From Eustoma russellianum (lineage: Eukaryota; Streptophyta; Magnoliopsida; Gentianales; Gentianaceae), in assembly GCA_036186865.1 (NCBI GenBank), contig AP025055.1, positions 29,307,870 to 29,371,869 of the forward strand: a stretch of DNA of 64,000 nucleotides, read 5' to 3'. The notes below the pieces were generated by a model, which was not told where the DNA came from, made no database searches, and worked only from the letters and a program-made list of their open reading frames with translations. Positions 11,640 through 23,443 of the stretch are shown here, one piece after another. Position 1 is the stretch's first letter. Each line of letters opens with the position of its first letter. A program made the translations under genes and the position numbers.

Positions 11640-12395
11640 GTGCTTCTTAGTTAAATGGCAGTTAGGCATACCTGTTACAGTTTGAGGTTTCAGGCACTGC
11701 TGAATCAGACACTCTTTCATCCAGGTTAGCGTTCTTGGTTGTTTCTTCATTATCCCTCTGTGGACGCGGCCGCCACTTCCTGTTTCGTTCCTTAGTATGT
11801 TCCTTAAGTCCTTTATTTTGTCCTTTCGTTAGTTTAATATCATGTTCTCCTCTGTAGCAGTCCTCCAGTAATTCCTCGAAAGTGTTAAATATGCATTAGC
11901 TAGCCGAATCTTGATCTGGAAGTCTAGACCTCGCATGAATCTGATTACCTTGTGCTTTCGTCTTCCATGATCAAGGGAACATAGCGGCCCAATGTAGTGA
12001 ACCGACGAGCGTACTCTGAGACAGTGATACCTGGTTCTTGTCTTAAGATGTCAAATTCCTCAAACCTCTTCATGATTAGATCGAGAGAGGAAAATTCACA
12101 AAACTCCTCTAGAAACTTGCCCAAGTCACTGGTCGGGGCAATGGCTGGATACAAGTCCTCCACCACTGGCTGGCTTTACTAACCAAAAACGGCCGGACAA
12201 TTGGTGTCTTACCTTCTCACGTACTCGCATCAGCAAGAAGTTACTTTCGACTTCATCTAGCCATTTTTCCGCCTCCTCGGGACTAGATTCTCCACCAAAC
12301 TCTGGGATATGTGCTTTTACTAGCTACCGGTAATAAAACCCAGTGCTGTCCGGGGGTGAAAGTGATAATGCTTGTTCATTAGTCCGTGATGCCAT
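11640..12395 (-). pseudogene. Element H gag, truncated and frame-broken
   Basis: A start codon at 12395 opens MASRTNEQALSLSPPDSTGF, but a TAG follows after about 24 codons. The frame continues with FGGESSPEEAEKWLDEVE, the start of the retrotransposon gag domain. After a frame change, 12166-11945 encodes a typical gypsy capsid segment (EFCEFSSLDLIMKRFEEFD, SEYARRFTTLGRYVP). Downstream there is no CCHC zinc knuckle and no DTG protease; sequence passes within about 350 bases to the pre-RT spacer. That points to an internal deletion that removed the nucleocapsid and protease. Confidence 0.82.
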
Positions 12396-12697
12396 CTGTA
12401 GTTATGGGTTTAACGTCTATTTAGAATATCGGAATAATCATCAATTTATTTGACCAAGGACCATACTTCCAAATTTTAAAATATGAGGGGAAAGGGCATG
12501 TCTTACGTCATAGACCTAGCTTCATAGTTCAGGATTCTTTATTAATTACATCCTAAACCCGGTCTACGTGGTCCTAGTCTAAGGCCATCACTCATCTAAG
12601 ATCATGACTTAGGTCTAAGATCCAACTTTAGGTCTAAGATCCAACTTAGATTTAAGATCATAACTTAGTCCTACGTTTGCCCGAAATCTAGAGCCTG

Positions 12698-12710
12698 GGC
12701 TCTGATACCA
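12698..12710 (-). other. Primer-binding site of element H
   Basis: Minus-strand TGGTATCAGAGCC, complementary to plant initiator-Met tRNA, two bases after the end of the 5' LTR. Confidence 0.9.
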
Positions 12711-12712
12711 CC

Positions 12713-15700
12713 TGTAGCGCCCTGCACCCGGCCTCGTCCGGATACAGTGCACCCGCCGTACTTCACTGAGGAGAGTACAATGCGTCATGCATAACATGCG
12801 AACATCCATAACATAAGTCGTGGACTCCCATGCTCACATTCAACATGGTAGTAAAATTTAGGCAGAATTAAAACTTTTCAAATCAAACATGCATCACCAA
12901 TTTACTAAGTTCCCAAAGGTAGTAGTCCCAAAAATAACATAACTGAGATCCAGAGAGTTCAAACATAGTCATGATACAAAACGTCTTGGCAGCACAAAAG
13001 TCCTTAGCTTAGCTCCCTTCATATCTTCTCGCCTATGGATAAGGTACCCTCGGCTCATCCTCGATCCATTCTATCTTGGCATTATCTGGCTTGGGGGGAA
13101 AAAATAAAGTGTGAGTGATAAAAATCACCCAGCAAGAATACAATAAACTACCATGAAATACGTAAAGTCATAACATGAATGTATTACCCCAAAAACCTCA
13201 AATAATCATAATTCATGCCTGTTCTTGGATCCTGAACTTACTTGACGTTCAACTTAAGCATGTATTAGGGAATGCTATACCATACCTGATCTTGGATCCT
13301 GAACTTACTTGACGTTCAGCTTAAGCATGTATTAGGGAATGCTATACCATACCTGATCTTGGATCCTGGACTTACTTGGCGTTCGGCTTAAGCATATTTT
13401 TAGATAATGCTATACCAATAATAACTTATAACCATTGACTGTAACATGCAACATGTCCTCATGATCGTGAATTATTCAAGATGCAATGCATGATGTCATG
13501 TCATGTCAAAACATCATTTTGGTCCCATACAGTAACATGTCGTAAAAACAGAGTGTCAGATCAATTAACCCCGGATCTGAGCGGGTCCAGAACATATCAT
13601 CAGACCAATTAACCCCCGGTCTGAACGGGTCCAGAACAGATATCCGATCAATTAACCCCGGATCTGAACGGGTCCATAACAGATATCAGATCAATTAACC
13701 CCGGATCTGAACGGGTCCAGAACAGATATCAGATCAATTAACCCCGGATCTGAACGGATCCAGAACAGATATCAGATCAATTAACCCCAGATCTAAACGG
13801 GTCCGGAAATATCATATCATCAGACCAATTAACCCCGGGTCTGGAGTCGGGTTAGTCGCATGCTTGGCCGGCAAAGGAATCATGAAGCTTTCTTTTAAAA
13901 ACATGGGACCGTAAAAACTTTTCATGCATAACGAAAACATAGTCGCTTGTAAAACTTGCTTGCATCATAAAATCCATGAAAATCAGTTTCATGATCATGC
14001 GTGATACATGACGTGATATGCAATGCAAGTCATGACATGGATAATCGTATGCATTCCTTATAACATGTCAACATGCATGAATTTGGAAGCTAAATACTTC
14101 CAGACTTTTACTTCGTATTCATGGGGGCGGTTAAGCTAACCAAATAGGTCCATTTCCATAATATTTTGTCACAAACACGTTTGGTAGAATCTTAGATACA
14201 TATCATAAAAATTTCAGATTATTTCTATAAGCTTAAAGGGGCTCATTTAATTAATTTCTGAAATGGGTTAGGTGCTGAAACGGATCTGACCTATTTTACC
14301 AAAAATTCAATTGCGGCAAATCCGTGATTCATTTTTCGGAAATTCCAACTTGCACAAGTCATAAACATGTGGAACTAGTATCCTACCGAAATTTAGCCTA
14401 TTTTCATATCTCTAAGTCCCCAATCTGAGTCCATAAAGTCGTTACTAAACTTCAGGTTGATTCCAGTGATTTCAGTTGAGCATTTTGACTAATTAATTCA
14501 TATAAAATAATCCAGAACTTGTTTACTAAAATTCCAGCTGGCGTGTTCACTACACTCATAGGATTATTACCATGCCAAAAATCAACTTTATTGGTCATCT
14601 ACAAGGTCTCTTTTCAAGCCATTCAAAACCTTACACCATTCTGTCATTTTCCAGAATTTACAGCCTGAGCAGTCTCACTAATTATTTTATTAAAAGTTAA
14701 CCATAATTATTTTACCAAAATTCCAACTCTCGTCTCTGATACACTCATGGGACTAGCTCTGTGCCAAACTTCAGATTTATTGAAGGTCCACAAGGTCCTC
14801 TTTTAATTCGTTGAATCCAGTGATAAATTCTGCCCAACTCCAGAATTTTCTACTGGAGCAGTTTTATCGTATAATTTCTTAAAAATAATCCGTAACTGAT
14901 TTTAACGAAATTCCAAATCTCACGTGGGATAAACTCATAAGGCTAACATTGTACCAAAAATTAGCTTCATTGAAGGTCTGGTCAGTCTTAAAACCGTTAA
15001 AGCGTCACTCTATTCTGTCCACTTCCAGTGGTTTGCTATTTTGTCATTTTATCCAAGTCAAATGTCCATGTTCTCACTCAATACTTTGGGCCGAAACTTG
15101 TGTGTTGCCTTCACCACATTTTACAACACATATTTAAGCATGCATTCATATTCAAGAGTCATCTTAATCTAAACTTACCAACAATCTCATAAAGCTCCTA
15201 GCTTTCACATGTATTCTTTCCTTAGGACCCTTTTGTGTTACATTCACAAGTCAATCTTGTCTAGACCTACTTAGGTGAACCTTATTTCACTCTAGGTCAG
15301 CCTTATTTCATATAGCATATAGGAAAAGACTTCATCTTTAAAGGAATAAGTCACATGCAAGGCATTGTTCTTAGGGAATCATAAGATATAGTCTCAAACT
15401 TAAGATATTCAAATAAGATTGAATCTTAAGAACCTCTAAGAATTCAAGTCACAAAATCTTTAAATAAATCATGAGAGCTCATTGTATACCTTGCCACTTC
15501 AAGCTAAAGCTTTGTCCTTTGCTTGTTATGGTGTGAGATGTGTTGGAATCCTTCACCTTCTTCACCTTAAGCATACGGTTTTAAGGGAAAATGGAAGGAA
15601 AGATTAGTCTTTATACAAAGAGCAAATAGATACATTAAGGTTAGAGCATCTTACCAAAATGAGCTTGGAATGGAGATGCAAGCACTCTAAGTTATCACCC

Positions 15701-16841
15701 TCCTCAAGAAAGTGATGGCTTTTTTACCTATTTGGACCTTGAATGTCCACGGTTTTGTCATGGAGAGAAGGAGTTCATATGAGCTTCATTCTTCACCAAA
15801 TAAGGATCACTTAAGGAAGCTGGAACAAGACTTACCTAGATGTCTTCTTGAGTCTTGAAGTGAAGTGAACTCCTATCTTCAAGAGGATGGGGGTCAAAAA
15901 TCGTTGGGGTAGGAGGAATTTTGCTAAGTGTTGCTTGGCTTGCTTGGGAAGAATTTTCTAGATGACTGTAGGGTTGTATAGTCTTGCAAGATTTAAAATC
16001 TAGGAGATGGGGAGGGCTTGGCCGATTTTGGAGGGATAATAGGGAGGTTAGGGTTTCATGAGTGTTAACCAATGTTACTTTATTCCAACTATGGTACTTC
16101 TTGGGGCTAACCCAAGTACTTTATCAAATCATTGGTTATCTTAACCTTGGTTTAAGGAAAAGTAACCATGGTAGGATTTAAAAATCCTCCATGGTTAATC
16201 ATGTAGGGGCCGATTTTCGTTGGAGTCTTTATGACCTCAACCATACTACTTCTTTCTTAATGAGTTGTCTTACTTGTTCCTTAAATGCATGTCTATTTTG
16301 TTTTCTATTTACTCTTTGCTTAATAACTTCTTGTCTTAATGGTGTAGTAGACTTTAAGTAATTATTTTAACTAATAAAATTGGCTAGAGAATTCTAGAAT
16401 CCCCTCATGCCTTGGCCGAATTTTTGGGGCTTCTTGGGCAACTTGATATTTCTTGTAATTTTAACTCATGTACTATATTGTTTTCTTTATTTTATCATAT
16501 TCTAAGATTAACATATGTTGTATACATATATATACATGCCATGTTATTACATATATATATGTATATATATCCTCCTATATATACGCATGTAGGTATTTAT
16601 ATTTTTCATACACATATATCATATACACGCACATACATAATGGTATGTATGGTTCTTATAGCTCTATATTTGATATACTACTTTCTGGAAGTTTCCTTAT
16701 TAAAATTGGCTTGGTATCACCTCAATAATAATTAAATAAAGAGGGTTAAGTTGACTTAAGTAACACGCGCTATAAGAAATTGTCGCTTTCATTCCGTCTC
16801 ATATTCATAGTTTTCACGTACATGATCGTTGGGGTACAACA
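12713..16841 (-). repeat. Element H 5' LTR (4.13 kb)
   Basis: Pairs with 4370-8535 from TGTAGCGCCC to GGGGTACAACA. It holds the 73-bp repeat (about 13220-13400), the 43-bp repeat (13555-13850, about seven units), the 165-bp array (about 14280-15060) and the TATA candidate (15609-15618). It carries the promoter that would drive H. Short open frames at 14949-15137, 15836-16072 and 16412-16735 are LTR sequence, not genes. Confidence 0.92.
15609..15618 (-). promoter_or_regulatory. Candidate TATA box in H 5' LTR
   Basis: Same TTGTATAAAG motif as in the 3' LTR. If functional it would start the genomic RNA of H about 2.9 kb before gag, leaving an unusually long R-U5 leader. Confidence 0.4.
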
Positions 16842-16846
16842 GCCTT

Positions 16847-17599
16847 AATTGGGGGTGATTTGTGTGTGCCAACATGGAATGATTTTATGGCTGAATATAA
16901 CATGTAGGCACGAAATTTGTGGCCATTTTTGAAATGTAGGGGCTGGCCATCTATATATGGCAAGTACGTGACACGTTAGCAAAGTTTCGATAGTCACCCG
17001 ATATGACAATTTTGGTTTAGAACCTTGTAAGGTGTCGTAATAATTTTGTCATCACCATGACTTATATCATATGATATAAGACCTGAATATGCTCATTTAT
17101 AGGAGGTAAGTTAGTGGTGTGATGTTGACGTACATTCGTAATATATATAACGTGTTGCTAGTACGTTGGAATATATGTGTATAGTGCCTTTTAAAAAAAT
17201 CTGAATATATATATGTATGTATATATATATATGAAAAACGTGTGGTTTAAGAGTAGAAGAAGACTTTTCATTTCCATGTTTGTTGCCTTTATGCCTTCTC
17301 CAAATATTTCTCAATTTAATGAACTACTTAGTCTATTTAACTAAGTACTTCACTTAATGAACTAGTTTAGTTCATTAATGATGGCACCTGAAAATAGTTC
17401 AAACACAAAAACGTTTGCCATTTGATGTAAGCTTTAAAGCTTCATGGCTTGTTAGTACGGCAACATTATATATAAATTATATAAGGCATGTTTGTTGCAA
17501 AAAACGTGTCAAATCATAAAATGTGTTATGCTTTTCCTTAGCACACGTCATTTGAATCATGCATTTTTGTGAATCACTCAAAACCCTTGTTTCTCAACA
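16847..17599 (-). repeat. Element D 3' LTR, proximal part (U3 start)
   Basis: The minus strand starts TGTTGAGAAACAAGGG at 17599 and matches the starts of the B, C, E and F LTRs. Shared features are the AAGCTTTAAAGCTT palindrome, the paired TTCATTAA motifs and the 20-bp palindrome CTTATATCATATGATATAAG (17066-17085). It is cut by element H; 16842-16846 is H's right-hand target duplication. Confidence 0.88.
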
Positions 17600-17921
17600 A
17601 TCTGCCCCTTTTGATGATTTACAAAATAATCTTAGTACTTGATTTAAATTTAATTGCTCCCCTCTAATTGTGCACAAATTCAAATTTCGAATTTCAAATT
17701 TTGAATTTTCTCTCCTTGATTTTTGCAATCAATCTCTAGCTCGCCCTTAAATTATGCACTCTCTCCCCCTTTATTTTGGAAAGAAAATCAAAAGTGCATG
17801 TAAAGATGGAAAGAAATATCATATCAAATCAGCAAAAATCATGCCTAATTTAAAACGGAGATTTTCGTACATGGCTTGACTTAGTGCCTTAGTGAATATG
17901 TCGGCTACTTGTCAAATTCAA
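17600..17921 (-). pseudogene. Element D pol stub: RNase H end, 3' UTR and PPT
   Basis: Bases 17921-17819 (minus) encode the last residues of copia pol (YENLRFKLGMIFADLI, then TGA), matching the end of element E's pol. Bases 17818-17600 are the 3' untranslated stretch, with the purine-rich TCATCAAAAGGGGCAGAT just before the LTR. All upstream pol and gag of D is missing. The break at 17921 falls in the RNase H C-terminus and is followed by filler, not by another recognisable element end. Confidence 0.82.
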
Positions 17922-17977
17922 ATTGCAGGTCGGATTGATGGAAAAGAGATTGCACGCGTTGAATGGATACGAGAAGG
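17922..17977. other. Unassigned 56-base filler at a deletion junction
   Basis: It lies between the truncated D pol stub and the truncated A 5' LTR. It matches neither of the corresponding intact copies in the window (46750 region and 41880-41934). It is either filler from end joining or a scrap of a lost third element. Confidence 0.5.
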
Positions 17978-19015
17978 TTGTTGAATTGTCTAGCTATCAT
18001 CTTCTTGTTGTTGTTGTTCTTGTACCATTCTTTGTTGCTAAGGTGTTCTTATTGTTTTTGTTGAGCTACAAGCCTCTTGAGCTTCATTTGTAAGATTGAT
18101 TAGCCATTCTTATAAGGCTATATCAAAAGGTTGTAGAGGTGTTGCAACTAAGTGTTTCTTAGAAGGTGATTATCCAAGTCTTGAATAGGGTTGGTGTATA
18201 ACCCAAGGATCAAGCTTGGTTCTTGTTGTAAGGATTCATTTCATAGTAAAATCCAAGGAAAAGTGTTCCTTGGGACTGGAGACGGCCGCATTTGACCGAA
18301 CCAGGATAAATCCTCAGTGTTCTTGTCTTGTTTCTTCATTTCTGTTTTCTGCCCGTTTTTACTGCAGTTTTCACACAACTTCTCACAATTTGAAAAATCG
18401 ATAAACACTTTCAAAATTCATGATTTTTGGTGGAGTTATACTTCCGATTGTTAGCTTTCATTTTCAACAATAATCAATTGATTTGAGCAAGGAAAAGTTA
18501 GTCTTTCAGTCTTTGCAAGATAACTGCTCCAATCTGGCTGCAATCTGACCCGTTTTGAGAAAACTTAAATTCTGTATTTGTTAAGAATTGTTTAAGGTTA
18601 GGGCCTTTTAGAAACATCATCTACACATTCTAAGGAGTGTTTTAATATAAAGATCAACCTTTTTGGTTGAGTATTCAAAGAGAAACACGTTTTGCAAAAT
18701 CAGCAACATTCTGTCAAATTCTGTCCAGATTGACCATCTGAAACTTTTTATTTGTTTGAAGAGTCAAACGATCTTATTTTTGTCTGATTTTTGGACAGAG
18801 TCTTGTTAGCACATTGAAGTTAAATTCAGGAAAGTTTCATAATTTTTGGAGTTGCATACATTTATTTTTGAATTGTTCAAAAACGGGTTCTGAATCTGAG
18901 GTGGTCTCAGATTCTGTTTTCAAAGGGGATTTTTACAAAGGGTTGTAGTGTAATTTCCGCTAACCACTATTCAATCCCCCTCTAGTGGTGTTTATTGAAG
19001 GTGCACGGTCCATCA
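17978..19015 (+). repeat. Element A 5' LTR remnant (R/U5 part)
   Basis: Matches 41935-42971 of the 3' LTR, starting at TTGTTGAATTGTCT and ending GGTGCACGGTCCATCA before the PBS. The first 1.7 kb of the LTR, with the TATA box and CGATCGAT cluster, is missing, so this copy has no promoter. Confidence 0.88.
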
Positions 19016-19017
19016 AT

Positions 19018-19030
19018 TGGTATCAGAGTC
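19018..19030 (+). other. Primer-binding site of element A
   Basis: TGGTATCAGAGTC, two bases after the LTR end; it matches the initiator-Met-tRNA complement except near its end. Confidence 0.88.
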
Positions 19031-19131
19031 AGGCCAACACCACTCAAAAGAAGCAAGACTCTACGTACACTACAAGGCCAAGAAACAACAATTCATTATA
19101 CACTGCTTGTCTCAAATCCAAGGTACATACA

Positions 19132-21286
19132 ATGGCTATTGTTTCTCCCAAAGGTGAGTTGGAAGGTATGATTACACAACGCCCTCCTCTTTTTGATGGC
19201 AATAATTTTGTTCATTGGAAACTTAGAATGAGGATATTCTTAATGGCTATAGATATTGATTTATGGTCTATAGTTGAACATGGGCCGTATATTCCAATGA
19301 AAGATGTACAAGTTAGTGGAGTCACTCAAGAAGTTGAAAAATATAAAAGTGAATGAATATCGGAAGATAAAAAGAAAATGTCAATGAATGCTAAAGCTAT
19401 GCAATTACTTTTGAATGGACTTACAACTTCCAAAGCAGGATATGTGTCAAATTGCACAAGTGCACACGACATGTGGAAATCACTTGTATTAAAGCATGAA
19501 GGTACTAGTGGTGTTAAAGAATCAAAAATAAATATGCTTATCACTGAATTAGAGTCTTTCAAATTGTTGGCAAACGAATCCATAACATCTATGGATTTGA
19601 GGATTACTAACATTTTTAATGCCCTTGAAGCTTTAGGCAAATCATTCACGAACAATGAAAAAGTTCAAAAGGTGCTATGAAGCCTTCCTGCTGAATAGGA
19701 TCCAAAGGTGACTGCAATCGGGGAGACAAAGTCAATCACTAAGATGGACGAATTGATCGGGTCTCTAAAAGTCTATGAGGTAAAACTAAACCAACGGAAG
19801 TCCGAGCCATCTAAATTATCAAGTAAGTCAATAGCGTTCAAAACAACTGAAACACATACAAATAATGATGATAGTAATAGTGACACCGAATTAGATGATG
19901 ACTTGATATTAATAGCGAGAAAACTTATAAAGTTTTTCAAACGTCCCAATAGGAATAGACAACGTTCTTCTTTTTTCTTCTTCGCAAACTAAGAAAAATA
20001 ACGTAAACAAATAGTATAATAAAGAATTAAAGTGTTATGACTGAGGTCAAAAAGGACATATTTCATATGATTGTCCCACGAAGAAAAATAATAATAATAA
20101 CAACAATAATAAACAAGCCAAGGACAATGAGGCACGAACGACAAAGACAAAGGAGTCAAAGGCAAGGAAAGGGAAACGAGCAATGACAGTGAGCACATGG
20201 AGCGACTCATCCGACTCAGAATCCGAAACTGAGGAAGCTCAAGTCTGCTTCGTATCTAACGAGGTATGTTCTTCATCTGATAGTGATTCTGATAGTGACA
20301 TGACATTTGATGAAATGTATGAAGAGCTCTTAAGAATGCATGCTCACTGTAAGAGGCTCTCTAAAGAAAAGAAGAAACTAATTGAAGAAAATAACAAGTT
20401 GAAGACGTCCAACTTGGAATTTTCCGATCAATTAGAATCTCTTAAACAAGAGTCTACTAATACTCTTGATTCTTTAAAGAATAAAATTGAATCATATAGG
20501 AAAAATGAACAAAAGATAAAAACGGAAAATAGTATGTTAAAGTCCAAGTTGGAAAGTTGTGAACATGAAATAATACAACTTAAGTCTTCTAAACTTAACT
20601 TAGAAAAAATGTTAGAACATTTTAAGTCGGGTGCTAATATGTTAGATACACTAATCTCATCACAAAAGTATAGAAATGATAAAACCGGCTTAGGCTATAA
20701 AGAAGAAGATGACAAAGTAGGTAGAAAGACTAAGTTTGTATCTTCAACTACTAAACAGCCTTATAAAGATATAAAAACAACTTTGCATGCTAAATCTTCT
20801 TTTACTCCTTCTTCTGTTTATTTTAAGACAAAAATGAAACATACACCCATAAATGAACACACGCATAAACATACATCTAGGCCAAATTTTGCATCTAGAC
20901 AACAGAGAAATTATGCCTATATGTATACAAATGCAACTAGACATAAAAAAATGCATCCAACTTATTATGAACCTAAGTATAGGCAACACTCTTATAAGTC
21001 TTATAGAAATGCCTATGAACACACTTACATAGCGTCATTCAAGAAACAAAATCGCATGCCTTATACACATTATAAAAATTGGCCAGCATATAATGATTAT
21101 CAACCATGGTGCAATGTGTATAACAATGCATCTTCACTTATGTGGAATGATCATCTATATGTTAATCCTTCTTATTTTCCAAATTATAATTATGCTAAAA
21201 ATGTGCCAAAAAGATTTGTTCAAGTTTGGATACCTAAGGGATATCTAAACAAGAATAGTGCCCCTAACATTCAAGGACCCAAATAA
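19132..21286 (+). pseudogene. Element A gag, several stops and frameshifts
   Basis: The start codon at 19132 opens MAIVSPKGELEGMITQRPPL, followed by FDGNNFVHWKLRMRIFLMAI (DUF4219 region). An in-frame TGA falls at 19354. The UBN2 capsid part follows at 19378-19680 (MNAKAMQLLL, KESKINMLITELESF). More stops precede the nucleocapsid knuckle at 20033-20074, which reads CYD, stop, GQKGHISYDC: the second zinc-binding Cys is now TGA. From 20183 to 21286 one frame of about 367 residues encodes the C-terminal part. It has an acidic Ser/Asp run, a long Lys/Glu-rich coiled coil (about residues 45-155), then a Tyr/His-rich tail ending in a PKGYLNK-type motif. Gag would form the virus-like particle; this copy cannot make it whole. 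Confidence 0.88.
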
Positions 21287-21364
21287 AGGGTACCTAAAAC
21301 TTTGTCTTCATTGTAGGAAAAACGCAAAGAATGCAAGAAGGAGGCAAAGTCAAAGAATCTGAAA

Positions 21365-21786
21365 ACCAAATAGTTTTTAGATAGTGGATGTTCGAGACAT
21401 ATGACAGGGAACCCCAAACTATTCATCGAATTGTAACATATCAATAATGGAGGAAAAGTAACATTCGGTGACAACAACAAAGGACAAGTTGTTGGAAAAG
21501 GAACAATCGGGGACCCTAACACATTTCAAATACGAAATGTGTTGTTAGTAAGCAATCTCTCGTATAATTTACTTAGTATTTATCAACTTATAGACTGTGT
21601 TTATAATGTCTCTTTTCTTCCTAATTCTTGTGATATAATAAATGAAAAAAAAGAAACGGTTTTAAAAGGAAAAAAGAGATGGTAATATTTATACTCTTAC
21701 CTTAGATAACATGTTAGATGCTAAGGTTAAGTGTCTAATATCACATGACTTAGATGTAAATTTATGGCATAGAAGATTAGGCCATA
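21365..21786 (+). pseudogene. Element A protease and integrase zinc-domain start
   Basis: The aspartic protease active site is seen as FLDSGCSRHMTG (Asp codon at 21380-21382), followed by VTFGDNNKGQVVGKGTIG and NVLLVSNLSYNLLSI. The GAG-pre-integrase domain then runs to LWHRRLGH, the two His of the HHCC zinc site. Element B cuts in right after it, and the two Cys lie at 37300 onward. Several stops lie before 21786. Confidence 0.82.
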
Positions 21787-22310
21787 TGTTGAGAAAAAGG
21801 GATTTGAGTGATTTCAAAATGCATGATTTAAATAACGTGTTACAAAGAAATGTATGACATATTTTATGACATGACACGTTGTTGCATAAAACTTGCCTTA
21901 TATAGTTCATATATAATGTTGGCGTACTAACGAGCCATGAAGCTTTAAAGCTTACATCAAATGGAAAACATTTGTTATGTTTGAACTATTTTCAGGTGCC
22001 ATAATTAATAAACTAAACTAGTTCATTAAGTGAAGAACTTAGTTAATTTAACTAAGTAGTTCATTAAAGGAAGCAATATTTGGAAAAGGCACCAAGGCAA
22101 CAGGTTGAAGGAAGGAAAGTGTTCCACTCCCTCTCCACACATTCACACACCGTTATACATATATATATTTATATATACATATTTTCAGATTTTTTAGAAA
22201 AAGGCACATACACATATATTCCAACGTACTACCGACACGTTATATATTTTACGTACGTACGTTAACATCACACCGCCATACTTAACTCATATTTATGAGT
22301 ATGTTCAGGT

Positions 22311-22330
22311 CTTATATCATATGATATAAG
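22311..22330. repeat. Perfect 20-bp palindrome CTTATATCATATGATATAAG
   Basis: It equals its own reverse complement and recurs in every B/C/D/E/F-type LTR at the same relative place (17066-17085, 27110-27129, 32161-32180, 45908-45927, 51640-51659, 56313-56332 region). In B's 3' LTR the same palindrome is the target cut by element C. It lies about 15 bases after GAGTAT.TTCAGG and before a GGTGATGACAAA stretch. The function is unknown. Confidence 0.8.
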
Positions 22331-23077
22331 TCATGGTGATGACAAAGTTATTACGACACGTTAAAAGGTTCTAAACCGAAAATTGTCGCATCGGGCGAAT
22401 ACAGAAACTTCGCCAACATGTCACGTACTTTCCATATATAGATGGCCAGTCCCTACACTTCAAAAATGACCACAAATTTCGTGGCTTACATGGTATGTGC
22501 AGCCATAAAATCATTCCATGTTGGCACACAAAAATTACCCCACATTAAGGCCAAATTGTGGAGATTCCAATTTCAATTTTGTCACATGGTTTAGGCGCCA
22601 CTTTAAGATCAGCTAAGTGATGAATATTAAAGTTTAATTATGTATATTATGTGTAACATAATATATATAACATGTGCAAAAATTTGGAATTTAATTAGAG
22701 AAAAATCGGATAATCGATAAACGTCGAAAATTCGGTTTTCTACGTACACGACACATGGAATGTTTTTGGCGCATCATATAACATGTATCTAGACACTTTT
22801 TACATATTTCATACATCTCAAAGTGTTCTAGAAAATTCAATTAAGGGCTGATTGGAATATACCATGTGTGTATTATTAAATGTGCACTATTTTACAAAGT
22901 TTGCAAAATAAAATTCAGGACATGTACATTATGTGTCACACGCCCAAACCAGCTGAATTGGAGCATATGTGGAGCTTTGTTGGTATGTTGATTGGTCAAT
23001 AATGAAGCATACAATGTTGGTGACATAAAGGAAGAAGCTACACAAGGTAACAATTCAAACTTATGTCACATTTGTGA

Positions 23078-23443
23078 CACATGCTGAAAATTTCAGCATG
23101 TGCATTAGAGCTGGCCGATTTTTATCCATTTATGAGGCATATTTTACTTCTTGAATTAAGTGAATTAATTGGGAGATTATATGGAAGTGTTTTGAATATT
23201 TTATGGAATAAAGAAAGTGATATTTTCAAATATCACACATGCTGAAAATATCAGCATGTGTGTAATGTATAGCGGCCAAAATTTAGTCCACATTGGTGTC
23301 CAATTGTTATTCCATAAATGATAAGAATATTGTATACTAAATGGTGATTGAATTATTATTTGATTTCTTGGATTAAATAGTGTAAAATAGGCAATATTTT
23401 GAATAAAAGTTGAATGTTACACATGCTGAAATTTCAGCATGTG
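23078..23443 (+). repeat. Three hairpin modules in B 5' LTR
   Basis: Near-perfect palindromes of the form CACATGCTGAAAATTTCAGCATGTG lie at 23078-23102, 23234-23262 and 23420-23443. Each is followed 12-17 bases later by GGCCGATTT or a close form. Spacing is about 156 and 186 bases. The set is repeated in all related LTRs, so it is a conserved LTR component. Confidence 0.85.

Larger units (their letters stand above)
4370..16841 (-). mobile_element. Element H: Ty3/gypsy chromovirus (Tekay/Del-like), complete ends
   Basis: A 12.5-kb LTR retrotransposon on the minus strand with LTRs of about 4.17 and 4.13 kb around a 4.2-kb interior. It is flanked by a perfect 5-bp target duplication GCCTT (4365-4369 and 16842-16846). 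Minus-strand order is 5' LTR, PBS, gag, RT, RNase H, integrase, chromodomain, PPT, 3' LTR, which is the gypsy order. The C-terminal chromodomain after HVSQLRRYV and the very long LTRs fit the Tekay/Del chromovirus lineage. The interior is shorter than usual: no zinc knuckle or aspartic protease lies between gag and RT. In the first 95 bases the two LTRs differ at five positions, so insertion was fairly recent. The target was the LTR of D. Confidence 0.93.
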
